A stretch of DNA of 64,000 nt from Corynebacterium appendicis CIP 107643 (GTDB taxonomy: Bacteria; Actinomycetota; Actinomycetes; Mycobacteriales; Mycobacteriaceae): the NCBI RefSeq assembly GCF_030408415.1, contig NZ_CP046976.1, positions 868,001 through 932,000 on the forward strand. Reading direction: 5' to 3'. The translations under genes and the position numbers were made by a program. The notes beneath the pieces were generated by a model. It was given only the letters and a program-made list of their open reading frames with translations. It was not told the origin of the DNA and made no database searches. Below, in pieces: positions 25,167 to 34,650 of the stretch. Numbering within the stretch: position 1 is the stretch's first letter; each line of letters starts with the position of its first letter.

Positions 25167-26738
25167 ATGGTTACCGAACCCGTCGTGCGCACCACCGCTG
25201 GCCTCGTCCGCGGCATCGTGGACCCGACGACGGGCATGCGCACGTGGCGCGGCGTACCGTACGGCGCACCGACGCACGGGGAGCGCCGCTTCCGCGCCCC
25301 GCGGCCGCCCGAACCGTGGGACGGGGAGCGCGACGCTGGCCATTTCGCGCACCCGGCGATGCAGGGCACCTACGGCTGGAACGACCGGGTGAAAGGCACG
25401 GAAGACTGCCTGGTGCTCGACATCGTGCGGCCGGACACCGACGACGAGCTACCGGTCGTGGTGTACATGCACGGCGGGACATTCCTCACGGGGTCCTCGC
25501 ACGAGAAAGTGCTGCAAGGGCACCGTTTCGCGCAGGCGACGGACATCGTCTACGTCTCGATCAATTTCCGCCTCGGCGTGCTGGGGTATCTGGATCTGCG
25601 CTCGCTCGGACCCGACTGCGTGGGCAACCCGGGGACGATGGACCAGATCCTGGCGCTCGAGTGGGTGCAGGACAATATCGCGGCTTTCGGCGGCGACCCG
25701 GACCGGGTGACCATCATGGGCGAATCCGCGGGCGCGGCGTCGGTGACCACGCTGATGTCCTCGCCGGTCGCGCGCGGGCTGTTCCACGGCGCTGTCGCCC
25801 AATCCGCGCCCGCCGCCGCGGTCCACTCGCGCATTCAGGCGGCCATGTGGGTGCGCAAGCTTCTCGACGGCATGGGCCTGTCCCGCCTCTCCACCCTCCA
25901 GGACCTGCGCGAGGTCGACGGCGAAGAACTGGTGCGCGTGGGCAACTCGCTGCTCATCCGCAGCGGCGAGCTGCCGTATTTGAACCTGGCGTTCATGCCC
26001 ACCGTCGACGGGGAGGTGCTCCCGGCCCACCCGATCGACGTGTTCACCGCTAACGAAGAAGCGCCCGTGCCGCTGATCATCGGCTCGAATTCCGGCGAAG
26101 CCAGCTTCACCAAGGCGATGTACTTTTTCAGCCGCTCCCGCGGGCGCGCCGCCCGCCGCCTGCTCGAAGTCTTCGACCCCGGGCATGCCGACGCGATTCT
26201 TGCGGCCTACAACGGCGCCCAGACCCGCTCCGATTTCGCGGAGCTGATCGCCGACGCCGTCTTCTGGGCGCCCTCGGTCCGACTGGCCACGGAGCACCGC
26301 CGCGTCGCGGACGTGTGGATGTACCACTTCGACCACGCCGCTCCGGCCGTGAAGCGCCTCGGCATCGGCGCCGTGCACACCGCCGACCTGGAGGCCGTGT
26401 TCGGCGAACCCTTCACCAGCCCCGCCGGCATCCTCCAGCGCCTCGGCCCGCAGAGCGATTTCGAGACCGTCAGCGAGATGATGCAGCGCAACTGGGGGTC
26501 GTTCTTCCACACCGGCCAGGTGGGCGAGGAGTGGCCCGTCTACGGCTTCCGCTCCGACGATGCGCCGGGCCGGGCGACCGCCGTCATCAGCGCGGACCCG
26601 AAGGTGGTGCGCGACCCCAAGGCGGAGAAACGCCGTGCGTGGGAGGGCTTCAAATTCACCAGCTGGGGCAGCGGCCGCCCGGAGATCCTCGAGAGCTTGA
26701 CCGATTTCCTGGGCCTCGACCCCGAGGACATCCCGTGA
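25167..26738 (+). CDS. Type B carboxylesterase
   Basis: 523 aa α/β-hydrolase. The oxyanion-hole segment VVVYMHGGTF, nucleophile elbow GESAGA (about residues 192-197), acid-residue region GSNSGEASF and histidine region IGAVHTADLEAVFGEPF are in the usual order for carboxylesterase type B. The Cys-pair motif EDCLVLDIVRP is also present. TACAGT at 25153-25158 lies eight bases before the ATG, so the transcript may be leaderless. The open frame to 25092 is not needed. There is no signal peptide, so it is probably cytosolic. The substrate is unknown. Confidence 0.88.
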   Translation: MVTEPVVRTTAGLVRGIVDPTTGMRTWRGVPYGAPTHGERRFRAPRPPEPWDGERDAGHFAHPAMQGTYGWNDRVKGTEDCLVLDIVRPDTDDELPVVVYMHGGTFLTGSSHEKVLQGHRFAQATDIVYVSINFRLGVLGYLDLRSLGPDCVGNPGTMDQILALEWVQDNIAAFGGDPDRVTIMGESAGAASVTTLMSSPVARGLFHGAVAQSAPAAAVHSRIQAAMWVRKLLDGMGLSRLSTLQDLREVDGEELVRVGNSLLIRSGELPYLNLAFMPTVDGEVLPAHPIDVFTANEEAPVPLIIGSNSGEASFTKAMYFFSRSRGRAARRLLEVFDPGHADAILAAYNGAQTRSDFAELIADAVFWAPSVRLATEHRRVADVWMYHFDHAAPAVKRLGIGAVHTADLEAVFGEPFTSPAGILQRLGPQSDFETVSEMMQRNWGSFFHTGQVGEEWPVYGFRSDDAPGRATAVISADPKVVRDPKAEKRRAWEGFKFTSWGSGRPEILESLTDFLGLDPEDIP

Positions 26739-26910
26739 CAACCGTGATGGCGGAGACAGGCACACGTACGCTCACCGGGCCGCACGACCTATCAACGCAA
26801 AAGCACATGTGAATCACTTTTCAACCGGTGCGTTGCCGCAGGAACCTAGCTAGGCTAGGTGCGGCCAGGCGGAACGCGTCTTAATCATCCAGCAGGAGGG
26901 AGCTGCCGTC

Positions 26911-27780
26911 ATGAGCTTTTTCGAGGACATCGCCGCAGGCCTTGACCGTGAAGGTATTGAGTCGCGCGTCCACGACGACACGATGTTCGTACCGATCACC
27001 TCGGATGTGGAGATCCACTTCGTCGAGATCGACCCGCTGCTTCCCGCCGCGAATGTGTACATCGCCGCCGCCGACGTGGACGAGGACGACGACGAATTCG
27101 AGACCGTCTTGGTCTCCGTGGTCTTCTCTGTTGAAGACGCGGTGCAGACCGCGGTGAAGCACATGGCGACTGACCAGGTGATCACGGTGCTCAGCGACTT
27201 GCTGGAGGGCACCGACGAGCGCATCGGCGACCTGGATTTCTTTCAGGACCCAGTCGACCCAAACCTGGTCCGCGCCGAAGTCGGCGACAACGCCGAGCTG
27301 CAGGTCCAGGTCGAGCTCCAGGACGGCACCCCGTGCGCGGCGGTGACCTTCATCGCCTTGCCCGAGTCCTACGACGACCTGCTGGATGACGCGATCGGCG
27401 AGCTGTGGGAGTCCGATGGCGACGCCGAACTCACCGACGAGGACCGCGAACGCCTCTTCGCCAGCCTCCACGCGGAAGCCGTGGCCGATGTGGAAACCCT
27501 GGACCTGGGTGTCTTCGTCGACTTCGACCGCCTCTTCGATGTTCTGTCGCTCGCCGCCGACCAGGCCGAGGACTGGGAGTCCCAGCTCCTCCCGTTCGAC
27601 GACGAGGACTTCGACGAGCCCGAAGTCTACGACATCTTCGGCGCTGACGACCCGGACGACGAGGACGAAGACGAGGACGACGACCTCGATGACGAAGACG
27701 ATTACGACGAAGACGACCTCGACGACGAAGACGAAGATGACACCGTCGCCGAGGACGTCGACTACGAGGACGAGGTCTAA
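26911..27780 (+). CDS. Conserved hypothetical protein with a long acidic tail
   Basis: 289 aa, not assigned to a named family. Residues 1-235 form an α/β protein starting MSFFEDIAAGLDREGIESRV, with alternating strands and helices and pI-lowering Asp/Glu throughout. The last 55 residues are almost pure Asp and Glu with Tyr spacers, a tail type seen in histone-like or RNA-mimicking proteins. CAGGAGGGA precedes the ATG. The tail is coded by GAC/GAG/GAT/GAA repeats and may vary in length between strains. It is convergent with the next gene with only three bases between them. Confidence 0.6.
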   Translation: MSFFEDIAAGLDREGIESRVHDDTMFVPITSDVEIHFVEIDPLLPAANVYIAAADVDEDDDEFETVLVSVVFSVEDAVQTAVKHMATDQVITVLSDLLEGTDERIGDLDFFQDPVDPNLVRAEVGDNAELQVQVELQDGTPCAAVTFIALPESYDDLLDDAIGELWESDGDAELTDEDRERLFASLHAEAVADVETLDLGVFVDFDRLFDVLSLAADQAEDWESQLLPFDDEDFDEPEVYDIFGADDPDDEDEDEDDDLDDEDDYDEDDLDDEDEDDTVAEDVDYEDEV

Positions 27781-27783
27781 GAC

Positions 27784-28245
27784 CTAGGCGGCGGCCAGGC
27801 CCTCGAACATGGAGGCGGGGGAGTAGACGGGTGTGAACGTGCCGTCCACGAGCCAGACGAAGGTGGTGCCGGTCGGGGAGTAGACCTCGTGCACCGCGCC
27901 GGCCAGGTTGGACGGAACAAGGACACGCACCCACGCTTCGGCGAGGTCGCGGTCGACGGTGATGCCGGTGACATCGGTGAAGCGGGCCTCGATCAGATAG
28001 GCGGGGATATGGGATTCGCCGTAGCCCTTGATGCGGGCCTTCGCGCGCGGGCCGACGCGGCGGCGGGTCACTGCGACCTTGAGCTGTGGCCCGTGCCCGA
28101 TGCGGGGTAGCTCCCGTGTCGGCGGCCGCCACGCGGGTGTGGGGCGGGCGAGCGAGCGCGGGTGGTGGATCACGGCCTCGAAGCGGTCGAGGGCTTCGGA
28201 GTGGGTGGAGCGGATCTGATGGGCGAGTTCTCGTGTGTTCGTCAT
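27784..28245 (-). CDS. Conserved hypothetical protein
   Basis: 153 aa, family not recognised. It starts MTNTRELAHQIRSTHSEALD; the ATG at 28245 is preferred to the upstream frame at 28275. A basic, Pro-rich central part (HGPQLKVAVTRRRVGPRAKARI) leads into a β-rich C-terminus (EVYSPTGTTFVWLVDGTFTP). There is no signal peptide or membrane segment. It is divergent from the MFS gene and convergent with the acidic-tail gene. Confidence 0.6.
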   Translation of the reverse strand: MTNTRELAHQIRSTHSEALDRFEAVIHHPRSLARPTPAWRPPTRELPRIGHGPQLKVAVTRRRVGPRAKARIKGYGESHIPAYLIEARFTDVTGITVDRDLAEAWVRVLVPSNLAGAVHEVYSPTGTTFVWLVDGTFTPVYSPASMFEGLAAA

Positions 28246-28370
28246 GGCCCTCAAACTACGAACCGACCCCGACATAACTGCGCCGTCATTCGAACACTGT
28301 TTCGAACAAAGGGCGCAAAATAAACTGCGACGTGGCTTTACGGACCGAAACGGGTAGCCTGTTGGGCGCT

Positions 28371-29729
28371 ATGACAACCCCCTCTAAGGCCAGCCGTTGG
28401 GCTGCGCATAGACATGCCCGTGCGGAAGCGAAGGCCGCGCGCGGGCCGGTGCCGCCGATCCCGCAGGAGATCTGGGTGCTCGTGTCCGCGGCGTTCTTGA
28501 TCGCGCTCGGTTACGGACTGATCGCACCGATCATCCCGCAGTTCGCGGAGAGCTTCGGTGTCTCGATGGCGGCGGCAGCGGCCGTGGTGTCGGTGTTTTC
28601 GGCAGCACGGCTGGTGGGGGCGCCGGGGGCGGGACGGCTCGTCGATAAGCTCGGCTCGCGCAAGATCTACTTGTCCGGCCTGGTCATCGTCGCGGTGACC
28701 ACCGGCTTGGTCGCAATCGCGCAGGAATATTGGCACATGATGGTGCTGCGCTTCCTGGCGGGGCTCGGGTCGACGATGTTCACGATCTCGGCGCAGGCGC
28801 TGATTGTGAAGGTGGCGCCGCCGCAGATCCGCGGGCGGGCGAGCTCGACGTATGCGACGGCGTTTCTGCTGGGCAATATCATTGGACCCGTTGCGGGTGC
28901 TGGCCTGTCGTTTCTGGGCATGCGCTGGCCGTTCGTGATCTACGGTTTCGGCGTAGGCTTGGCCGCGTTCGTGGTGTGGGCGCGTCTGCCCAAGTCCGAC
29001 CATGACGTGGACCGCGCTGCGCGTCCCCCGATGCGTCTCGACGAGGCGTTCGCCCACCCCAGCTACCGCAGCTTGCTCGCATCGATGTTCTCCCAGGGCT
29101 GGGTGAACATGGGCGTGCGCGTGGCGATCCTCCCGCTGTTCGCGGCGTCCGTGTTCACGCACGGCGCGGCGATGTCCGGCCTCGCGCTCGCGGCGTTCGC
29201 CGCCGGCAACGCGGTGACGCTGCAATTCTCCGGCCGGCTTTCCGATGAGATCGGCCGCAAGCCCATGATCCTCTCCGGCCTGGCTACCACCGTTGTCGCG
29301 ACTGCGACCCTCGGTTTCGCCACTAGCTTCTGGCCGCTGATCGCTCTGTCTGCGCTCGCCGGCGTCGGCGGCGGCCTTCTCGTGCCGAGCCAGCAGGCGA
29401 CGCTGGCGGACATCATTGGCAACGACCGCTCCGGCGGCAAGACGCTGTCGGTGTTCCAGATGTGCGGCGACGCCGGCCAGGTGCTCGGCCCGATCGTGAT
29501 CGGCGCGCTCGCCCAGTCCCACGGGTTCCCGACCGCCTTCGCCGTGTGCGGCGCCGTCGCCGCCGCGGCCTTCACCGTCTGGGCGCTCATGGGCCAGGAG
29601 ACCCGCCCCAACCGCGCGGGCGCAGCGATGACATCCAAAGCCACCAGCACAACGAACACCAGCGCCACAACGACCACGACCACACCCACAACAAGCACGA
29701 CCACAGAAACCCCCGCGAAGGAGCATTAA
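28371..29729 (+). CDS. MFS transporter
   Basis: 452 aa with 12 predicted membrane segments. MFS motif A is GAGRLVDKLGSRKIY after TM2 and its half-repeat FSGRLSDEIGRKPM lies in the second half. The family points to drug or metabolite efflux (DHA1-like); the substrate is unknown. TAGCCT (28355-28360) ends ten bases before the ATG, again a leaderless pattern. The last 30 residues are a Thr/Ser-rich run (TSKATSTTNTSA onward) coded by ACC/ACA triplets, probably an expansion. The TAA overlaps the next ATG. An exact 11-mer repeat is in motif A (VDK). Confidence 0.85.
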   Translation: MTTPSKASRWAAHRHARAEAKAARGPVPPIPQEIWVLVSAAFLIALGYGLIAPIIPQFAESFGVSMAAAAAVVSVFSAARLVGAPGAGRLVDKLGSRKIYLSGLVIVAVTTGLVAIAQEYWHMMVLRFLAGLGSTMFTISAQALIVKVAPPQIRGRASSTYATAFLLGNIIGPVAGAGLSFLGMRWPFVIYGFGVGLAAFVVWARLPKSDHDVDRAARPPMRLDEAFAHPSYRSLLASMFSQGWVNMGVRVAILPLFAASVFTHGAAMSGLALAAFAAGNAVTLQFSGRLSDEIGRKPMILSGLATTVVATATLGFATSFWPLIALSALAGVGGGLLVPSQQATLADIIGNDRSGGKTLSVFQMCGDAGQVLGPIVIGALAQSHGFPTAFAVCGAVAAAAFTVWALMGQETRPNRAGAAMTSKATSTTNTSATTTTTTPTTSTTTETPAKEH

Positions 29730-30733
29730 TGCGCATCATCTACGACTGCGACCCGGGCGTGGACGACACCTACGCGCTGATCTACTTCGCGGCCGCCGCG
29801 CACGCCGGCACGCACGAGCTGGAGTGCGTGACCACCACCAGCGGCAACGTGGACGCCGACCAGTGCGCGCGCAATGCCGCGTGGATCCTCACGTTGTGCG
29901 GCCTGCCCATCATCCCGCTCGCCGCCGGCATCCCGGAGCCCCTCGGCTGGGACCTGACCACCGCGCCAGAGACCCACGGTGACACCGGCCTGGGCTACGC
30001 GCACGCCCCAGAGCGCCACGTGGAGCATGACTGGGACCGCCTGTGGATCGACGCGATCGACCGCGGCACCGAGGACCTCCACCTCATCGTCACCGGCCCC
30101 ATGACCAACCTGGCCGCCTTCCGCCGCCTCCACCCGGAGCATTACGCGAAGCTGCGCCACATCACCGTCATGGGCGGCGCGTTCACCTACCCTGGCAACA
30201 CCACGCCCACCGCCGAGTGGAACTTCTGGGTCGACCCCCACGCCGCCAAGGAGGTCTTCGCCGACGCCCCCGCGCCGATCACCGTGTGCCCCCTCAACGC
30301 CACGGAGCAGATGCTCCTCACCCCCGAGCGCCTCGAACACATCAAGCACACCCTCGGCGCCGCCCCCATCGCCGAGCAGCTCGACTCCATCACCCGCTTC
30401 TACTTCGAGTTCCACGAGGAGATGGGGGAGGGCTACCAGGCCCAGATCCACGACCTGTTCACCGTGCTCACCGCCACCAGCGCCATCACCCCCGAACCGC
30501 AGCTGACCACCGTCGACGTCGAAGCCGACAGCGACCTCACCCGCGGCACGTCCGTCGCCGACACCAAAGACTTCTGGGAGCGCGACCCCAACGCCGCCAT
30601 CATCACCCACACAGACACCGCCACCATCGAACACGCATGGACGCTCTTCGACGACGCCTCCCACATCCTCTCCCGCATCGCCGCCGGCGACGCCGCACTG
30701 GAGAAGCTCCGGCACCTGCGGGCGGAGGACTAG
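29729..30733 (+). CDS. Inosine/uridine-preferring nucleoside hydrolase
   Basis: 334 aa. The N-terminal Ca2+-binding motif DCDPGVDDTYAL (residues 6-17) is the signature of the IUNH family, which cleaves ribonucleosides to base and ribose. VTGPMTNLAAF, GGAFTYPGNTTPTAEWNFWVDPHAA and a C-terminal catalytic region follow. It is coupled to the MFS gene by TAATG overlap, which makes nucleoside uptake or efflux a fair guess for that transporter. It is the last core gene before the island. Confidence 0.9.
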   Translation: MRIIYDCDPGVDDTYALIYFAAAAHAGTHELECVTTTSGNVDADQCARNAAWILTLCGLPIIPLAAGIPEPLGWDLTTAPETHGDTGLGYAHAPERHVEHDWDRLWIDAIDRGTEDLHLIVTGPMTNLAAFRRLHPEHYAKLRHITVMGGAFTYPGNTTPTAEWNFWVDPHAAKEVFADAPAPITVCPLNATEQMLLTPERLEHIKHTLGAAPIAEQLDSITRFYFEFHEEMGEGYQAQIHDLFTVLTATSAITPEPQLTTVDVEADSDLTRGTSVADTKDFWERDPNAAIITHTDTATIEHAWTLFDDASHILSRIAAGDAALEKLRHLRAED

Positions 30734-30801
30734 GGGCTTAATTTTCTGGGGAATGTCGGATTAAGTCACATCTACTTAAATCGGCCGGCTCCACGGAACG
30801 A

Positions 30802-31620
30802 TCAGAACAGCCGATCCGAAAAGGAATCGGTAGGTCCAAGAAGTTCATCTTGGCGCATTGCTTTCGGAGGTTCTTTCGACTCAGCTTTGAGAATTCGTTC
30901 TAGTTCTCGGCGAGCTAGATCTAGAAGCTCCTCCTCGTTCATTGCTTGAAGATTTCTGAATCCTGCCTCAATGTTAATTCGTTGAGCTAAACGGCGGGCA
31001 GCGTCAGCGGAGGGGAGCGAATCAGGATTCTCGGTCAGCGCGGACATTAGAGCCCAACGTAACTTTGGGGTGCGTCCGATTAGGCCTTCGAAAATGTACT
31101 TCCTTCTGTCATCGTTTGCTAGAACCCAACTTGTATATGCGTAAGGGTTGCCGAAATGGTTGGTGAGTGGGTATTTGAACTCTCTGTCGAGTGTAAGATT
31201 GGTAATCCACCATAAGCGTGCAATTCCATGCTGGACCAGGTTTCTAGCTTTGGGTTCGACCATCAACCAATATGTGGGTACTCGACGAGGATAAAACCCC
31301 TCTAGACTTCGTCTCTGTTCCATATAGGACCTGTGTGTTACGAAAGCTAGGTATGACCATAACCGAGGATCAGATGCCACGACCCGGTCTCTAGGGCCCA
31401 GATCTTCGAAAACTGAAACCGCATTCCTGGGCTCATGATCAACTTCTAATGGTTGGCTCCACTCGATTGGATATTTGAGCCTTACTAGATACTGTTCGTC
31501 ATCCTTAATCTCATCTGTAAAGGCCAGGAAATCAGCGGGATTATCTTTCCTATTAAGCTCGGCTCGAAGGAGCAGCAGTGCCTCCTCCGTGAACATGTGA
31601 GTGGTGGCGTCAACAAGCAT
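30802..31620 (-). CDS. DUF6339-family protein of the restriction island
   Basis: 272 aa. The ATG at 31620 overlaps the upstream stop (TGATG); a TTG one codon earlier is possible. Central motifs DPRLWSYLAFVTHRSYMEQR and NLVQHGIARLWWITNLTLD match the DUF6339 family as I remember it, which occurs at the end of restriction-modification and other defence clusters. It is α-helical, with no nuclease motif I can identify. The composition is AT-richer than the core, with many Leu-TTG/CTT and Arg-AGA codons. The role is unknown. Confidence 0.65.
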   Translation of the reverse strand: MLVDATTHMFTEEALLLLRAELNRKDNPADFLAFTDEIKDDEQYLVRLKYPIEWSQPLEVDHEPRNAVSVFEDLGPRDRVVASDPRLWSYLAFVTHRSYMEQRRSLEGFYPRRVPTYWLMVEPKARNLVQHGIARLWWITNLTLDREFKYPLTNHFGNPYAYTSWVLANDDRRKYIFEGLIGRTPKLRWALMSALTENPDSLPSADAARRLAQRINIEAGFRNLQAMNEEELLDLARRELERILKAESKEPPKAMRQDELLGPTDSFSDRLF

Positions 31621-32486
31621 CAAAGGTCTCCATCCTGCAATTCGATCAATTCGGCCAGGGCTTTTTCATTTACGCGGCTCAATAACTCCTGGGCAGTCTG
31701 TAGGGGGTTTGAAGTATCCAAATTGAGTTCTTTAATGCGTTTAAGTAGGCCCTGGTACCAGTTCGTATCTACATAGTCGTCTTGGTTCGGGTCCTCAACT
31801 GACTTATTGATCAGGTTTATTGCGTCTACAAGGACGGGGAACACAATCACACTGATTTTCGATGCGTCGAATTGACCGGGGCTTAGGGATTGAAGGTTGT
31901 TTCCAAAACTCTCAGAAACTTCGATGAGGATTTGGTCCTCAAGGCTGTCATAAGAGACTGACATAGGCTCTGCAATGTCTGCCGTGATGATTCGAAAGAG
32001 GCTGCCCAGGGGCGGGTCCATTGCATCGTAAATCTTGCGAACTTTGAAATTGAAGCCGCTGAGAACCGCTAAGACATCCCCTTTTGAGATCGAGAATGTA
32101 CTAGACCCGTAAAGGTGATTCTGAGATTGCCAGTGAAAATTCGGCAGATCAGTGGCTGCTACCAGATCGAGATCGATTTCCACTTGGCTTCTAACTTCTT
32201 CCTGAAGCAAGCTGAAACGCAAGTTCCAACCATAGTGGGTTTTCTCAGTCTTGTAATCCGCTGTGCCCCTTGCGAGCGTAGCGGCGCAGTCCCAGCTAAC
32301 GACAAATTTCGCCTCCCCTGTATTCACAAGATCGCGAATCTGAGGGTCATCAGTTTTAATTGGAATTTCAAAGGTGATCAGGTCCGAAAGCGGGTGAAAG
32401 ACAACGCCATCCTCAACAGCATCGAGATGCGCGTTGACATCGTTTCCGTTGCCCACTACTGGATGAGGGTAAGAGCTGTATTTCAT
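31620..32486 (-). CDS. Island protein of unknown function
   Basis: 288 aa, not recognised. It begins MKYSSYPHPVVGNGNDVNAH and is β-rich in the first 180 residues (VVSWDCAATLARGTADYK, then WNLRFSLLQEEVRSQVEIDL) with a helical C-terminus. The ATG shares its A with the GHKL gene stop (TAATG), and its own stop overlaps the DUF6339 start. The overlap on both sides means the three proteins are made together and may form a complex. Confidence 0.6.
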   Translation of the reverse strand: MKYSSYPHPVVGNGNDVNAHLDAVEDGVVFHPLSDLITFEIPIKTDDPQIRDLVNTGEAKFVVSWDCAATLARGTADYKTEKTHYGWNLRFSLLQEEVRSQVEIDLDLVAATDLPNFHWQSQNHLYGSSTFSISKGDVLAVLSGFNFKVRKIYDAMDPPLGSLFRIITADIAEPMSVSYDSLEDQILIEVSESFGNNLQSLSPGQFDASKISVIVFPVLVDAINLINKSVEDPNQDDYVDTNWYQGLLKRIKELNLDTSNPLQTAQELLSRVNEKALAELIELQDGDL

Positions 32487-34372
32487 TAGTCAATCCCCAA
32501 CCTCAACCGACGAGGTTCCTTGAACTGGACAGTTAGTTGCTTTACTTCTGTATCGGAGAAGTTCAAACCTAAGATGGTATTTCCAGAAAATTCCAGCTCT
32601 ACTTCGTGGTCTGCGAGTTGCTCGGTGACCCGCGATATCCCTAAGTCGTAACTGTCGTCAACACCTTGCTCACCGATCGCGTGTAACGGTAGATTTCCCG
32701 TCGTTCCTACAGGAGCTTCCAGAGCAACCCGTAAACTCTCGTTTTCTGTGTTGAACCAGCAAACCATGTCATTCAAGAGACTAGCTACGCTGGCTCCACC
32801 CGGGCCTTCTGATCCATTTGATTGTTTGCTGCCTCCCTCGGATCTTTTGCTTGCATTCTTTCTAGATCGGTTGCCGCCTAAAGCATCTTCTTCTCCGCCG
32901 GGGATAGCCGGTTTTCTAAGTCTGGGTCTCACAGCTGCTCGTTTTCGAAACTCAATGGGTACGGGTGTTTCATCCCCATGCACAGTTGCTGATTCGGTAT
33001 CGTTGTCCTCCCCCAACGACGATGGAGAATTCGAGAGCGGCAACTCATCGAGAATTGGATTTCCGAGGCTTGAAGGCAGTAACTCATTCAACCCCTTTAT
33101 TTCGATTTCCTCGCCTTGCTTCACCGAAATAAGTGAACGAATAGCTTGTCTGATGAATGCATGTATCTCTCTTACGAGCTTCTTTCCCAGAGGGAAATCT
33201 GGGTCATCACGTACCCAGTCGTCGTGAGTGGGAGGTTCCAAGGATCTAAGTAACTCGTTGCCGGAATCATCATCGCAAAGAAACACCGCTGCGTAGTTCG
33301 GTAGCGATCGAGGACGGTAGTCAGTGACCGTCATCAGAGGAGAACGCATGAGGAGGGTGTGGTGCCTCTTACTGAGGGTTGGATCCAAATTCACGAAAAG
33401 CTTCACTTCACCGAGGCCATCAATGCTCCCGATTATTGGTTCTTGCTCAAGCGCATAATAGAAGGGCTTGATATGAGGAAAATCGTCGATCTCCGCAGCC
33501 AATGTAGCGGCATTCAGAATCCAGGTTGACTTCGTTGTTTTTCCTTCTACTTCAAGTTTTCCGTCGCGGATAGCTGCGAAGAAATTCTCAACGAAACATT
33601 TTCTAATTTCTAACAAGTCAGGATCCGTTTCGGCCCCCCGATAGGCTGGAATGAAAGTATCGGTTCCGGGTTCTAACCGCTTATCAAAACCCATAAGAGG
33701 AGCGGTTGTTCTCAAGTACTCGAACTCATTCTGCTTCTCAATATTTAGAAAGAAACCAGTCGCGTCGAATCTCTCGTCTCCGATAGTGTGGGTGGCGAGA
33801 TCGGTTCTCGCTGCTAGAACGGTCTCATCCGGGTTAGCAGCAGTAGCCGTGGTCCAGTAAGTTGTGAAGATTCTTGAATTGAAGGTTCCAGCTGCTGCCC
33901 CGATTCCGTAGGAGCCTCCTTTTCCACGGGGCTTGGCGCTGACTCCGTTGGTTCGAGTCAAAGCCGCGAGAGCTGAGTTGGTATCGTTTTCGTGACCTTG
34001 AAGCCCAGTTGTGTTGTAATCCGATATTCTCAGCACCGGAATTCTGTTGCGTTCTAGCGTCGAAACTGCACTTTCGTAATCTTTGCTCGGGCCTGTCAGC
34101 GAGCAAATTGTTTCGTGTGAAGCTCGAATGTGGAGACCTAAGGTTTCTATTCCAGGGATGGATTCAGTGGGAAAGTCATTCAGCTCAAAGACCATTCTTA
34201 CTGGGCCGTTTGAGCCAGGGGCTTTCGCATCCAAAGAATTCTGGCCCAGTTCGCGCACAAGCGACTTAATCGGTCCCTGTTTTCGGAAATGAGCGCGCCT
34301 AGAGTCGTTTTCCCCCTGGGTCAGTCCCAAGGAGGCGGGGATGAAATGGAAATCGTAGGTTTGATCCGGCAT
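32486..34372 (-). CDS. MORC/MutL-type GHKL ATPase of a defence operon
   Basis: 628 aa. The GHKL Bergerat-fold motifs are present: N-box VRELGQNSLDAK (39-50, with E41, N45, D48), G1 LRISDYNTTGL (114-124, D118) and G2 GKGGSYGIGAAAG (150-162). A second α/β domain with a Lys-containing loop (DPTLSKRHHTLLMRS) is at the transducer position. Residues about 460-530 are a polar disordered linker and the last 100 are β-rich. Bacterial GHKL ATPases related to MutL and eukaryotic MORC were described from restriction-modification neighbourhoods (Iyer, Abhiman and Aravind). The usual partners include helicases or Z1 proteins, which are missing here. Confidence 0.75.
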   Translation of the reverse strand: MPDQTYDFHFIPASLGLTQGENDSRRAHFRKQGPIKSLVRELGQNSLDAKAPGSNGPVRMVFELNDFPTESIPGIETLGLHIRASHETICSLTGPSKDYESAVSTLERNRIPVLRISDYNTTGLQGHENDTNSALAALTRTNGVSAKPRGKGGSYGIGAAAGTFNSRIFTTYWTTATAANPDETVLAARTDLATHTIGDERFDATGFFLNIEKQNEFEYLRTTAPLMGFDKRLEPGTDTFIPAYRGAETDPDLLEIRKCFVENFFAAIRDGKLEVEGKTTKSTWILNAATLAAEIDDFPHIKPFYYALEQEPIIGSIDGLGEVKLFVNLDPTLSKRHHTLLMRSPLMTVTDYRPRSLPNYAAVFLCDDDSGNELLRSLEPPTHDDWVRDDPDFPLGKKLVREIHAFIRQAIRSLISVKQGEEIEIKGLNELLPSSLGNPILDELPLSNSPSSLGEDNDTESATVHGDETPVPIEFRKRAAVRPRLRKPAIPGGEEDALGGNRSRKNASKRSEGGSKQSNGSEGPGGASVASLLNDMVCWFNTENESLRVALEAPVGTTGNLPLHAIGEQGVDDSYDLGISRVTEQLADHEVELEFSGNTILGLNFSDTEVKQLTVQFKEPRRLRLGID

Positions 34373-34374
34373 CG

Positions 34375-34590
34375 TTATTCGGTCCCTTCCGATGGCAAGT
34401 TGCGTTCGAATTCCTTCTTCGCCGCCACTAGGGCAGTATCAATTTCCTCAAACAATCGAGATACTTGTTCGGATGTGTACCTATAGTTTTTGGTGTTGGA
34501 AAGGTTTGAAATTAAACGGATCTCATGAACGAGCCTGGCTTTTCGACTTTCTGACAGCCTTTCAAATCTTTCGCTCTTCGCTTCATGCAT
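34375..34590 (-). CDS. Small conserved protein opening the GHKL operon
   Basis: 71 aa from the ATG at 34590, which has GGAGG at the right distance; the upstream ATG at 34650 does not. It is mostly helical and basic, MHEAKSERFERLSESRKARL, then the motif LISNLSNTKNYRYT and a C-terminal helix. I have seen the 'RLIxNLSNxxNYxYT' pattern in small proteins beside other restriction or defence genes but know no function. It has no helix-turn-helix pattern, so it is not an obvious controller protein. The next ATG lies two bases after its stop. Confidence 0.6.
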   Translation of the reverse strand: MHEAKSERFERLSESRKARLVHEIRLISNLSNTKNYRYTSEQVSRLFEEIDTALVAAKKEFERNLPSEGTE

Positions 34591-34600
34591 GTCCACCCCT

Positions 34601-34650
34601 CCAAATATTGGATATATTTCCACAATATAGCATCTATGCTGTATGTGCAA
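34601..34650 (-). promoter_or_regulatory. Promoter with two dyads before the GHKL operon
   Basis: On the minus strand TTGCAC (34645-34650) and TATATT (34624-34629, spacer 15) or TATTGT (34622-34627, spacer 17) form a sigma-70-type promoter. The dyad AGCAT-N2-ATGCT (34629-34640) lies between the boxes and CCAA-N3-TTGG (34601-34611) lies between the -10 box and the ribosome-binding site. Both are placed where a repressor would act. Confidence 0.5.

Noticed and set aside
34375..34590. Restriction controller (C) protein
   Set aside because: It lies where a C gene could be, but the sequence has no helix-turn-helix and does not resemble the Xre-like C proteins.
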